A stretch of DNA of 64,000 nucleotides, taken from positions 2,576,501 to 2,640,500 of the forward strand of contig JAZARR010000179.1 in the NCBI GenBank assembly GCA_037389465.1. The letters are read 5' to 3'. Positions 48,100-59,549 of this stretch are shown here, in pieces. Source of the stretch: Baylisascaris procyonis (taxonomy: Eukaryota; Nematoda; Chromadorea; Rhabditida; Ascarididae). The notes below the pieces were generated by a model. That model searched no databases. It saw only the letters and a program-made list of their open reading frames with translations, and was not told the origin of the DNA. How positions within the stretch are numbered: position 1 is the first letter of the stretch; each line of letters starts with the position of its first letter. The position numbers were made by a program, and so were the translations under genes.

Positions 48100-50700
48100 C
48101 CATTTGAAGCTGCAGCTTAGATATGGAAATTGTTTTGAGAGTTCTATGTTAGGAGGATTTTTCTATAATTCTAATTAACCTTTATCAACTTTGATCAGGC
48201 GTTCACATAGGAGCTTAAAAACGGAAAGGATTTTCCCACATAGCAGTTTGTTCTTATAGTGTGGCTATATGAATTATTTTTCAAGCTCCTCAACTAAAAT
48301 CTTCGTTCTTCGCTGCAGCATTGCTTATAATCAACTGTTTGATTTCAGTCCGATCGATCTAGCATTTGCGTATTAATGAATGATTTCAGAAGCGATATAA
48401 TTTTGCAGAAAGATTGTATTATGCTAATAATTCGAAAATTCATAGTTGTTTAAAAATTTTGCGTTATATTTTTTGAGAAACTTCGAGCGGATTTCTTCAA
48501 AAAGAAACAATGATCCTTTCTCTAATCTCTAATAAAAGCCAAACTGTTTTTTTTTTTAAATTTCTTCTTCTAAAGCGAAGGGCTTCCGAGTTCTTCGGTC
48601 CTCATCGTGGAAACTTTATTCGATTTCGTGTGGTGAATCTCAACATTTGAGTTTCTGTTTCATAGGATCGAGTTCAGCATCTCAACACTGAAACATACTA
48701 TATTTCCCTCCAACAACTTGTGGCCGTGGTGGGCTCATCGCTTCCATATATCTATTTTTTTTATAAAATAGCAGAATGGCTGTATTCTATTTCTGTTTCA
48801 CTTTTTCTTTCATTTCGACGCAACGATTGCCTCATTCTCCTTTATCTCTATAACAGCATTGAATCAAAAACCACAAAAAAAGGAGCACCCATGATGACAG
48901 CCCAATCGGTGTGCAGTGAAACGTGATGCAATTTCTCGAAGATCGTGCACTAATGTCCTCATATGTCAATCACATAAGCGAGTCATCTCTTGCTTTCAAC
49001 TCGTTTCACAATATCCTTCACTACAGATTAGAAAACTAAATCTCACTTCAATTTCGTATGGTTTATGACATCATTTTGAATGGTTTTATACGGTTTTCAA
49101 TGAGTTGAGATGGGAATTCTTAATTTCCCTTTTTTCTCAAAAAGCGAAAAACAATTTATGGTGCTTATATTTAGAAATCACTTTTGATGTATTTCGATGA
49201 CGATGAAGCATCTTGATGATATTTATCTTGATGATATTTACTACCGATTTTGTGATCAGAGTTTAACGTATTTTCGTTTGGTCACTAACAGAACTCGGCT
49301 TGGACAGGGTATGCCAAACAGGTTACAGTGATATGCGCTAATGCTCAGAATTGCAGCAAACATAATGGCAGCATAAATAATCCGCAAAAGTTTCACACTT
49401 TTTATGACCCGATCAGTGCTGAATATATGCAACTTTTTCCGCCTTGAGCGCACATAACGAGCATAGACACTTGATCACCCCAATGCACTTTTGCAGAGCA
49501 AATTAAAAAAAAAATGGTAAAAGGCGTCAACCGGCAAGCAACCGAACGCATCCAAATGAACCCAAATTTTAGTTGAAGCGAATAAGTTTCAAAAACACCT
49601 GGCTATTCGATTTTATTCATCCGAAACTTGGAAAACAAATCGCTTTCCAATCGAGACTCATTCGTTCGATTTCCATCTCCGCTTTGTTGCAGAAATTTCT
49701 TCTCCTTAGTTTTCCAATCTTTTGCATATAAAAATATGCTATTACAAACAAGTAAATGCTTCCTAAAAATATTGACTTACGCAAAGAGCAAAAGACATTT
49801 TGAAAAAAAAAAAATTATTTTTTCGCATCTGTAGCAAATAAATCACAAAATTAAATGATTGCTAATAAATTGATAAAACCGATATACCACTTAATTTAAA
49901 AAAAAAATAGCAGATTTGAGTACTGCTTCGTAATAACTGATGTCTTGTATAATTCAAAATTAGCTCATTCATGCACAGATTCCTTTTTTCTTAAATATCT
50001 TGTTATGAGCATTCGATCTCGCTCATACTTGGCAATCTAAATTAGGCTTTTATCATCGATGTGCTAATGCTTTAGATCGATATCGACATGCTGATGCTTC
50101 AACCATGAATCTCATCTTCGGGTGCCTGCTAGCATTATTGAATTGAACTTTATCAACAACGAGCGAGTGAAGTTGTAAATAAGTTGTTGTGAGTCGGTGA
50201 TTACACTGCAAACAAGTTACGTATGAATGTGAAATTTCCAAATGCTAAGAAAGAAAGCTGAAATAGAGTTCTGCATCAATGCTCTGCAGAATTAGAGTCG
50301 AAGAAATTTTTCGTTAGGGTTTTCGATTTGCACAAATTGAATAAAGTCATTTAAGTGGTGAAATTTGTAGGAAAGTAAATGTTTAAGCGAAATGCTCATG
50401 AGCGATCCCAAGAGAGCTAGTAAAGCGTTCGCTAATTTTTCATTCGCTCCAGTGACCTATCATTGATATGTGTCATTATGAAGATCGAGTAATCGTAGTG
50501 TTATGTGTTCGTGGCACAAATGAGTACGGAATTGTCCACATATCGGAGACAAGAAAATTGCAGGTACGCCTGAAAGATATCAAAATGTTTCAAAAAAATG
50601 TCAACTTTTTCGGATAGAAGCAGAGAACATTGAAATTCTATAGATTGCAAGTAGCTTTATCTATCGAGAAAACTTCGTCTTGGGTTCATCGTAATTCTTC
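48100..50700. other. Spacer or introns of the 47976 candidate gene
   Basis: Acceptors at 48348 and 48386 and a pyrimidine tract at 48545-48575 lead into open frames. A minus ORF at 49256-49453 has one membrane helix. A minus ATG with donor GTAAGT lies near 49740. None could be joined reliably. Confidence 0.35.
49210..49239. repeat. 15-bp perfect tandem duplication
   Basis: ATCTTGATGATATTT occurs twice in direct contact. Confidence 0.9.
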
Positions 50701-50705
50701 GAAAT

Positions 50706-51020
50706 ATGAAAATTAGATATTCCGAATTTTACAAATCCGAACAGCTACTAGTCTATTCCTTGAAGGAACTGGATTATTTTGTTGTCCATTTTGTACCTCG
50801 ACCGTATGCATCAACGAATCTTGTGTTGTTGGCATCCGATTTGGACTGCAATTTGCTTTTATTGTGCAAATATTTTAGAATCACGCTTTGTGATTCTATA
50901 CTACCTCAAATCTCAAGTAATAATTATGGCATTTTATCAATGTCTCAAACAATACCCGATTTTACTTCAGCGGGGCAAATTTCCGTAAACTGTGCCATGC
51001 TCCACTGCGTTCAAAAATAG
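50706..51020 (+). CDS. 104-codon ORF, unassigned
   Basis: ATG at 50706, product of ordinary composition with two hydrophobic parts (LVLLASDLDCNLLLLCKYF in the middle). A shorter second frame is open across the same bases. The length is close to what random AT-rich DNA gives, so this is only a note. Confidence 0.18.
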   Translation: MKIRYSEFYKSEQLLVYSLKELDYFVVHFVPRPYASTNLVLLASDLDCNLLLLCKYFRITLCDSILPQISSNNYGILSMSQTIPDFTSAGQISVNCAMLHCVQK

Positions 51021-51039
51021 CACAGGTTGCAAAAATGCT

Positions 51040-51540
51040 AAACTTTACCACAGCGTATTGTGGCATGAGTAAGGCTCTGATACTCAGATATACGATCGGC
51101 TTCTAGTTTGAGGGACACCTCCTCTTGCCTCGTCTAGTCGCCCAGATCTCTTCGAGGATCTGCACCATTTGTCGAGCTGCAGTCGAGTGAATTGAGAGGC
51201 AACGCAGGCATAGGGGCCGAATAGTTTATCATACTTATACAATAAGTCGACAAACATGAAGGGATACTAGGATAGTTCGAATCGCCGGCAGGACCCGACA
51301 ATAGAACTCCATGCTGCCACCGTTCACATCGCGCGCCCCAACGGCTATCCGCCTGCACATCGGCCTTAAGACCAATCTAGAAGCTGGAATGGTTACGTGA
51401 GCTCATCAACCCCTCTTATATATCCCCGATTCGACCCCAGGTTCGCCTCACGATATATCTACCTGTATGCTCTTGATCTTTGACTTACTTTGCACAGCCC
51501 TCTATTCTCGCATGATCTGTAGCGGACTGATCTACTTACA
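51040..51540. other. GC-rich island of unknown nature
   Basis: A block clearly richer in G and C than the rest. A minus-strand frame at 51134-51358 is open for 74 codons (ends in NGADPRRDLGD) and neighbouring frames continue with stops. No known domain. Probably an old coding relic or transposon piece. Confidence 0.4.
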
Positions 51541-52841
51541 CTAGTGTTTCAAGGTCAATATCTTCTTCGTACATGGTGCCATCAAACAAACCTTTAAGAC
51601 TCGTTTATGGGCTACCTGTCAATTCATAATGCCGCATAGATGTGATAATGAACTTTCGTTGGTGGATTTAATGCATCATATCCATGGCATTATTTGAGGC
51701 ACTAATTCAAAGAAGCATTCTTCGAAAATTTCAGAACCGGAGAGAATTGATTTGCAGACTTTTATTGTTTTCATAAAACTCCCCGATGCGCAATTCTTCT
51801 ATGGATCTTTTTTCGCATAGTTTTCTATTTTCGCGACTTTGCCTTGCATTTCTATAAATGGTGATATATAAAAAAGTTCAATGTTTCAGTGTTTAATGCG
51901 TCTTGTCATGAATTCACGCAGAAGTGATGTAATCTCCTTATTACCGGTCTGCCTCTCATATATATGTCTACCATGAAATCTACAATTTATCACCCCAAAT
52001 GCATTTAAGGCAGTTGTTGGATGCAGAGTTCTTAGCCTCCAGGGCTTATAAGCAAAAAAAAAAAATCGATGCGCAGGTTTTTCATAAAGCATATACGACT
52101 AGAAGAATATTGCACAAGCAGTTGCACTTTTTGAAATTAATGCACATAAAATGTCATTTTTGCCTGCAGAATAAATGCCCTTAGGGCATGGCATAGCATG
52201 AAATTTGATCACATTCACGATGAGTACAACTAAAAGGCTCAGTGTCGTTTCTAATTTGGAACAGAGATGTCGCACAAATCTTATACTCTACGTTCCTTCT
52301 TCGTCTGTCGATGCATTGTTATTGCAGCTTGCATAAAACTATTGAGTTCAGCAGCTCTTTAATCGAAAGATTATCACAAAAACGTATTGAATTGATTTGA
52401 GGAAAACAACCTCATATACTACATTCAATTACTTTATCATTATAGTAAAGTAAGAAAAAAATTAGATTTATACTCGTCGAAAATGTTACATAAACAATAT
52501 TGAGAAAAATTTGTGAGAAATATATCTCATAAATCAGCGAGAGCCAATTCCATCGAAATTGATATATAAATTTGAATTTGCCGACCGATTAGTTAGACAA
52601 GAACTGCAAGAATCGAATGAATGAATGTGTCATTGAAATTCAAATTCTCTTTCATAGATTGATCTGCAGAGCAAATGTTATGATGTCTGAAGAATTTGCA
52701 ATTGGAATACCGAATTTGCGCATGTATATGTATTTATACGTTTAATAGTTTGGCTAAACAGCTAACAAAGCTTACATTACTCACCAAACTTGCTGCGTAC
52801 AGTAAACACAATCACATAGCCCCTACACTACTATCTTCGAC

Positions 52842-53054
52842 ATGAACTATGGATTTTCAAGGGCGCAGGAAAATTCGCAATCATTCTCTGCAACTAGGCG
52901 AACTTTTATTTTGCGACGATTGGATCACAAAACCAGCGGAGAAGCGGACCAAAGAAACAGTTGCGATGTGCTTATTTTATGTTGTTTGAGTAAACTCCTT
53001 AGCTTACTATTATTACTATCTTCGTATGTGACTATCACGTCTCTGATTTATTAA
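52842..53054 (+). CDS. Small ORF with C-terminal membrane helix
   Basis: ATG at 52842 opens 70 codons: a polar, Arg-rich N-terminal half (FSRAQENSQSFSATRRTF), then a Leu-rich helix (LSKLLSLLLLLSSYV) near the end. It looks protein-like but has no known match and no splice support. Confidence 0.22.
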   Translation: MNYGFSRAQENSQSFSATRRTFILRRLDHKTSGEADQRNSCDVLILCCLSKLLSLLLLLSSYVTITSLIY

Positions 53055-53395
53055 GTTTATACATTGCTTTTCCTCAACTAGCAATTTTCATAAGTTTCCA
53101 AAAAAGCAAAAGGCAGCGGCATATGTTTAACTAATCTTTCTTATAGCGCAAACTTGCTACAAGGGGACCGTTTTCTGCCTCCTGGATGATGTGAAATGAA
53201 AAACCAATCAATTCAGAACGGACGCAATTTTTTCGATTTTAAATCTCAACTGCTGCTTACAGCATTTATGGGCTCACGTAAAATTGACGCTAGTGGCCAA
53301 TTTAAAACATATAAGATTTTTGATGCAGCTGCGAATACTCGTCAAGTATTCATAACTCTATCTTCTGTCTGCTGCACTCGAATTGAAGAAACCCG

Positions 53396-53469
53396 GCACA
53401 TACATGCACACACACGCACACACCCGCACACACGCACACACCCACACACACATGCGCACACGGGCACAA
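53396..53469. repeat. (CA)n imperfect microsatellite
   Basis: CACACA runs broken by C, G and T. The apparent His/Thr-rich ORF over it is an artefact. Confidence 0.95.
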
Positions 53470-53569
53470 CTGCACAGCACTCATGCAAGCGCGCACCAAA
53501 GAGGCGGATTATAACTTGGTCATGGTGGAGCCTTTTTCAGAAGATTCAAGGGCGAGGAGGAGGGTAATT

Positions 53570-56330
53570 GCATCAGTTTGGGCGTGGTGACATTATTCCG
53601 CGCATTATATTATTCGTTTAATATTTGTTTCTGGCGTAATCCACAAATTGTTGAGGCAAATGAAACGCGAAGGCACTGAAAAATATCAGAAATTATAACG
53701 AAATAAATTTGCTCAGCAATACAATAAAGAATTACTGCTTCAAAGTGGAAGTGATGAGGTGCATATTGATTCAGCATGCAAATCACTAACCAAGGGACAC
53801 ATACAATGCAAATCATTCATGCCTATATTCGTTAGTCAATATTAATTTCAGCCATAAGCCTTACATAGTTATAAGCATTCCCTGGACAATCGTAAACGCG
53901 ATTGTTGTCTGACATTTACAATATAATGCAAAGTAAAATAAATAGATGTTGTTCAATTAAAAGCTCACGCTCACAACCTTACGTTTTTGTTTGTCGATTA
54001 ATCATTAATTTTTTTCACATGAATGTGTTTCAGAATTTTCACGGTTGGCTTCACCTTCTGCGAAATCTTAACATTTAGGCTACTATTTTTATCAAATATT
54101 ATGCTGTCATGCATTTCGTTCGACATAAATAATAAATACGCTCTTCCGAATGACCTCCTATTCTCACTTCAGCTAGCGCCCGGAAACATTTTTCCTCTTT
54201 TTTTTGAAGAGAGGAGAAAGCCGAAAAGGCAAACTGCTTTTGAATTGACCTAAAACCGTGTGAAAATGATCTATCCTTTCAATACTTCTGCTGCCTAAGG
54301 CTTGCCAGGTTTATAATCCTAAGAGAGCTTTATTCGAGTCCCCATGTCAATCGGGTGTTCCTAATATGCTTTTTCGTTTTGAATAGATAACAGAAGTATT
54401 AATAGCTGTGTCTTGCTGCTTCTAGTATATTCATCTTGATCCTTTGGGAAGCGCAACAATTGGACGGTATCTTTTACGCTCATCCTCCAGCCCCCACCCC
54501 ATCCTTTCTACTCTCTACCCTCCATCTATCGCTCCTGTTTCTTTACAATCGTTGGGCTCACCTAAACGAATAATTAGTACGTATAGCGCGTGCGATGCAC
54601 AGACATATCTAGAGCGTTTGATCTATATTATCATGGCTTTTTTCTATAAAAGCTATTATTTTGATCTAATAAAAGCAACGATAGCTTCTCGTTGATATTG
54701 AATTTAAGTGCTAAGCGTTCACAGCGTTTAATCCGTACATATCGGAAATGATATTTTCATAAAAAGTACTTCTGTATTCCGACAAAACTATGGACGGTCT
54801 TTCGATGATCTTGAATTCGTACTTCAAATGATTCAAAAATACCTCATAAATGAAGTGGAAGTGTTTTATTTGCAACTCCACAATTGGAATTGATAGAATA
54901 GTAATTCAGTGCAGATCTTAACTCATTAAAAAATCCATAGGAGGGCTCGCAAAATAATGACTGTGCTATAAATTAAGTCAATCAAGTCCAATTAGTTTGA
55001 TGCTATTGTTTGCTTCAATGAGCACTGTCTTCAGTCTACTTTGAGCAAGAAGGGTTTGTTGTTTCAATTATTCAATTTCAACTCTATTCAATGCATTTGT
55101 TTATCCTTGAATAAATGTAAATCGATCAGAAATGATAGGCAAGTATGTAGACCGCTGCTTGGTTGTCACCATGAATGATGTAGAAGTTTTCTGCTCACAA
55201 AATAATTCAACCAGCAATTGTTTCCTGGTATAGCCTGCTGAGACAATTGCTTCTTGTTATAGCCTGATGAGAAATTCATTTCCAATACAATTTGGAAGAA
55301 TTAAATTTGTTGAATGCCAATTCATGCATATAAATGAATCGATATTTGAGCACATATAGGTACGTTCGATATTCACTTCAATTGCTTGAAATGTGCCAAT
55401 AAATTAATGCATTCGATCATCTCATTAAACACTGAACTGAATTTATTTTCACTTTATTACATCCCATATACACCAGTTCTGCTCATATATTCACTTAATA
55501 TCCCTCTCTATGAAGTATTTAGCTAAATTTTTGAATTGTTTTCTCTCTTTACTTCAGAACTATAAGGGCTCATAGACCTTTCTAAGAGTAATTAATGAAC
55601 TATGGGCTTTTTCATTTACTTACTTAACTAAAAATATAAGAGCTTGAATGTGGTCAATAGGATTAACATATTGCACGTCGGGGTTTGCTTTCTCTCTTGC
55701 TCTCTCTTTTTCTCTCTGCAATTCATTACAGTGAGCTCTAAAGTGTAAGCGAAAAAAACCCATTCGAATTAAATAAGAGCATATCGTATTCCACGCGAGC
55801 AAAAATACTATGAAACCCTATTTGCACATTTCGTGGTGCTCAGTGGTTCCATACAAATAAACATACAATTATACATCCACCACCAAGGTAGTGAAAAGGA
55901 AGTAGGGAAAGAATGTTGAGAAATTTCAGAAATTTGCAATTTTTTAAGGACGGAAGTGCATTGATGAAGGGGCTTTCAAATTTCCCAAAAATTTTTGAAA
56001 TGTTTGCAATCGATAGTGGAATTTTTCATATCTTCCTAAGGCGCAAGAGGGGTACAGGGCGAAGACACATATATTTTAAAAAGTGGTAACTGTTACGGGA
56101 GAGAACGTCATCAATCTTTGTTCGTCGATTCGTTAGCATCTGAAGGCAAATGTTTACTGCAAATGCTCAACAATATTTTGCTAGAAATTTTTGCTAATAT
56201 AAGCGAGCAGCTTGCACGACCGATTTTTGCTTTAAGAGTGCGCAAACACTACGCATAACAAATAATGTCGAAAATTTAATCGATTCAGCATCAATCGAAC
56301 TTCACACTTCACTTCAATAAACGATCACAA
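53570..56330. other. Spacer
   Basis: C-rich stretch at 54485-54535, the 29-bp duplication, and short ORFs without domains. Confidence 0.45.
55215..55272. repeat. 29-bp tandem duplication
   Basis: Two 29-bp copies starting CAATTG, differing at four positions. Confidence 0.9.
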
Positions 56331-56411
56331 ATTGACCATCTCATTTCATAAATATGCGCTCATGAGGCTTTTGTTGACAAAAATTCAACCGCAATATTGC
56401 ATGCTTTTCAG

Positions 56412-56493
56412 AGTGTTTCTATGCACTATTTTGCTAATTTATTTATGCCGCTTTTGCTTAGTACTAAATTTGGTAACCTATATTGTTGAGCGG
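56412..56493 (+). CDS. Candidate membrane-spanning exon
   Basis: The exon lies between acceptor GCATGCTTTTCAG and donor CGG|GTATGT. One frame, phase 1 in and phase 0 out, gives 27 codons that form a membrane helix with basic ends (FLCTILLIYLCRFCLVLNLV, then YIVER). It is the first of a set of plus-strand membrane-like exon candidates. Confidence 0.3.
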
Positions 56494-56818
56494 GTATGTG
56501 TAGGCGTGCAAAACGAGGGCCCATAAACTTCTTACGCAATCCGATGACATATCCAGAATTGCAGACTGGAATAGAAAGAAATGAAAGCTTGATGCGTTAA
56601 ATGAAGGCCCACTTTATTTTAAATGTGCCTAGGAAAGCATTTCAGAAGAGACAGGTGTGCCAAAATCTCCCTTCCCAATTTCTAAAATTTCATTTTGAAT
56701 CGATATTTCAACTTTTATTGACTTCTAAGGCTTGCTTTGTTGGCTGTCTAAGAATGGAGTCTTTGAGGTTCAATTATAATAAGCATCTTCTAATCAACAA
56801 TTCCCATTTTCAACTCTA

Positions 56819-56990
56819 AAGCGCTTCCTGCATCGCATAACTGGTAAGGATGTGCCACTTAATGATTCAGTCGCGATTGGCATAAGGACTTTTAACTCGA
56901 TGGTGGTGCGCATTGTTTACATATTCCTAGGATCGCTGCCCATTTCAGGATTTATGAATGATCTCGGAGAGGTTAAAGATATCTTTGTAA
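56819..56990 (+). CDS. Candidate membrane-protein exon
   Basis: A plus-strand frame runs through KRFLHRITGKDVPLND, SVAIGIRTF, then VVRIVYIFLGSLP and ISGFMNDLGE to a donor-like GAG|GTTAAAG or TTT|GTAATG. The pattern (polar loop, helix, Gly/Pro turn, M-N-D) recalls transporter helices of the MFS or organic anion transporter type, but the spacing does not match well. Treat the family as unassigned. Confidence 0.25.
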
Positions 56991-57115
56991 TGAGAGTTCT
57001 CATTTCATTATGCAATATCCCTCTGATATTCTCAACTACTCGTTTATTTGAGCTAATTAAGACTTCGTTGTTTTTTACTTGCTCACTTTTATTTTCTTTA
57101 AAATAAAATTTTCAG

Positions 57116-57166
57116 GAAAATGCATCATCCAGGCGCATATATCCGCGCATATTGTTCATAGTAGGA
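57116..57166 (+). CDS. Candidate exon after a strong acceptor
   Basis: Acceptor AAAATTTTCAG is followed in phase 0 by ENASSRRIYPRILFIVGG, with donor GAG|GTATGG at 57167. If not spliced there, the frame ends at a TGA at 57206. This suits another membrane-protein exon next to 56412-56990. Confidence 0.28.
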
Positions 57167-57834
57167 GGTATGGTAAAGATCGCATTTATAATTTATGTGT
57201 TGAATTGAATGCTCGAATGGCGTGCATAGAATGCACATTAACGCCCAATTACTTTCACACATTTTGATGAATTTTGGATGGCTTTTATTTGGAAAAACTT
57301 TTCATGTTGCGATGTTCTGCATTCGAAAAGTCGTTTCACTGATGTGCCTCTATTGAAGGATTCATGAAATTTTTTCTTCTTCGTTAACAATAGGCTCTCT
57401 TCAGTTTTTGTTTCTGATTGAATCTTAAAGAAAATCAACCAATGTAGAAAGGATAAAAGTGCTTTTTCTCTTGTTAAACTCACTCAGTATATTCAAATCA
57501 TTGAAAATGTTTATTTCGTTAAGAATATGCAAATTTTTGCTTTTTTAATCATCAATGAAAAGAAATGCATAGTTTTCCGCTTTGACAATAGATTTGCATG
57601 TCAAAGTATGGAAAAACAATACTGTCGGATGTTCCTTCTCCCTTATCTTCCTATCACGTAAACAGGCATGCGGTGAAAAGATGATAATCGGCAAAAAAAT
57701 GAGACAAAATTAGAAAATCGAATGAGACCGTACGATTGATGGATGTCACAACGATCGTATTTCATCTTTTCGTTGAAATTATGTCAGTACTCTATTTCAC
57801 CTCTCATTCAACATTGAAATTGTCATGCGTTTCT

Positions 57835-57960
57835 GTACATTGTTATGTTGTTTCTGTGTTTTACCGTTTGTACATTGTATATTGTACAATGTACAAATAC
57901 AAAATGTACATTGAATATTCACAACTCAAAATATTGTACAACTGTTACTTATGCGTTTTT
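57835..57960. repeat. TGTACA-rich palindromic cluster
   Basis: A perfect 13-bp hairpin (57867-57879 with 57885-57897), and further GTACATTG or TTGTAC words around it. Confidence 0.8.
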
Positions 57961-58296
57961 GCAATGCGCTTTATTGTTTTGCACCTGTAAAATGTGCACT
58001 TCCCATGTGTGCATAGGGTGCGTGTTTGTCTGTCACTCAAATAGTTTAAATAAGTAGACCACTGAAGTGGAAACTGCAAATTTCGATGGTTTTTGTCGTA
58101 GAAGCAATTTTCAAATGGATGCATTAACCTCGAAATGAATTATATTTTGTGAAAATTGCTCAAAATGCTTTGCGTATTTTTTAATTGGCCGGCTCGCAGA
58201 AATAGAGGAAACCTAATGCTCTGTATATATAATCATAATACAAGTGTTGGGTCAATTTAATTATGAACGAAATATTGCTAATTTCTTGTCGATTAT

Positions 58297-59394
58297 TTAT
58301 GAAATTGACTGATGAGATGGACAAAATGGACAAAATGGACAAAACGTAATGCATTCCCTAACGTAACGTTCTTCAACTCCTTTGCATTTCTTAGATAGAT
58401 CGTTTAATGCTTTCAAAACATTAGAAAAGAACAGTTTGTCAATTAAGATAAGCTCACATGACCAATTTGACCTCATCGATTCCATATAAGGTTCCTCTGA
58501 AGATGATGCTTCAAAATTTCATGAAGAAAATAATTGCTCCATGACAGTTTGAAACCACAATCCCGAGTACAGTGATCGGAATTAAAAGGCGTAGGCAGAG
58601 GCATTTCGTACTAAAGGAAGATTCTTTAGGCCAACTTGTCCCTTTCTTTTACCCCGATATTCACATGAAAGTTTTGCAGCAAATGGCCGCATCATTCAGC
58701 GGTAATTACCTTTTTTCTCTCTATGCGATCAGTCACTAGCATTCCTTCTTCAGTCTCAATAATGATGCCACAACTTCCTCAATTACAGGCCTCTTGCGAG
58801 GTCTGGTCTTTTTTTTTGTTTACAGAAACAAATGTCTGCATCCCCTGCAGGCTGCTTTTATTTCTAGATCCTAGCGGCGAATGATGTTGTCAACATCGTT
58901 ACTGTGCTATCAAGAAAATCGTCTTCGCCCTTTCAAACATCCGTGACATCTCCGGTTATTGGCTGACTCGTATTGCTGCTGAGTTGAATAAACGCATCTC
59001 AGCATTAACTTTCCGGATAGTTCACTGGGAATGAAGATAGCCGTGAAGATTTGTATCGATGCGGTCATCTAATGATCATGCTTCTTCTTGCTTTTCTCGA
59101 CAAGAAGTTTGCCTGTTGTAATCTACCACTCCTTCCGCGTTCCATGATTGATCATCTCAGCAGGAATCCTTGAATGCAATTAATTTTGCACCGATTCTCT
59201 AGCTTGCCGAAATTCCACTTCCCAGAATTGGGCTTAACATAGAGGAATGACGTTGTGAACATAAAAATCAGCCAGTTATTGCGAATTTCTGTTGCCTGAA
59301 CTCCCTTAGTGACTAAAAATTCAATAACATTCCGCTGCTTGAACGGGACTTCTTGTGCTTTATCGATAGTTGCCCTGCAAAAAAAATTTTGCAA
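58297..59394 (-). pseudogene. Decayed, nearly full-length mariner transposase
   Basis: Reading the minus strand from 59394 downward and allowing frameshifts and stops, pieces appear in the order of a mariner transposase. The N-terminal helix-turn-helix is PFKQRNVIEFLVTKGVQATE. The linker RSGRL stands where RSGRP is usual. GEDDFLDSTVT stands for the conserved FL..IVTGDETW block. GMLVTDRIERKKVI is followed by CGHLLQNF (usual pattern: G.ll.D.l...ti...yyc.lL). The C-terminal piece is FFSNVLKALNDLSKKC then G..RYV, as in the usual RW.KC...G.Yv ending. Total span is about 1.1 kb, close to the normal 1.03 kb coding length. No frame is intact and the catalytic DDE/D residues are not all visible, so it must be inactive. 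Terminal inverted repeats were not securely found. Confidence 0.7.
58314..58345. repeat. 10-bp tandem repeat, 3 copies
   Basis: GGACAAAATGGACAAAATGG-type triplication. It lies in the C-terminal coding end of the mariner relic, where it gives Cys-Pro-Phe repeats after the C-terminal motif. Confidence 0.9.
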
Positions 59395-59418
59395 CTTTTT
59401 TTGTCACTAAGGGAGTTC
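59298..59418. repeat. 16-bp inverted repeat at the mariner 5' end
   Basis: GAACTCCCTTAGTGAC at 59298-59313 is exactly complementary to 59403-59418. The inner copy encodes part of the helix-turn-helix and the outer lies upstream of the ATG. Confidence 0.8.
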
Positions 59419-59479
59419 GCAAGAAATTAGCTGAGGCTTTATTAAACACGTTTTATAAATATAAACCAATATAAATAAA

Positions 59480-59483
<4 letters not shown>

Positions 59484-59525
<42 letters not shown>

Positions 59526-59549
59526 GCATATATATATATACGTATATAT
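59484..59549. repeat. (TA)n microsatellite, interrupted
   Basis: Two AT runs (59484-59523 and 59527-59549) split by ATGC and with one CG break. It lies just outside the 5' end of the mariner relic. Confidence 0.95.

Noticed and set aside
53196..53567. 123-codon ORF with His/Thr/Pro repeats
   Set aside because: The length comes from the imperfect (CA)n tract; the rest has no domain.
54291..54345. tRNA-Met-like words (TTTATAATC, TTCGAGTCCCC)
   Set aside because: No D-arm or acceptor stem pairing; too little to call even a relic.
56819..56990. Organic anion transporter identity
   Set aside because: Several residues agree but the helix spacing does not and the expected Cys/Trp block is missing; left unassigned.
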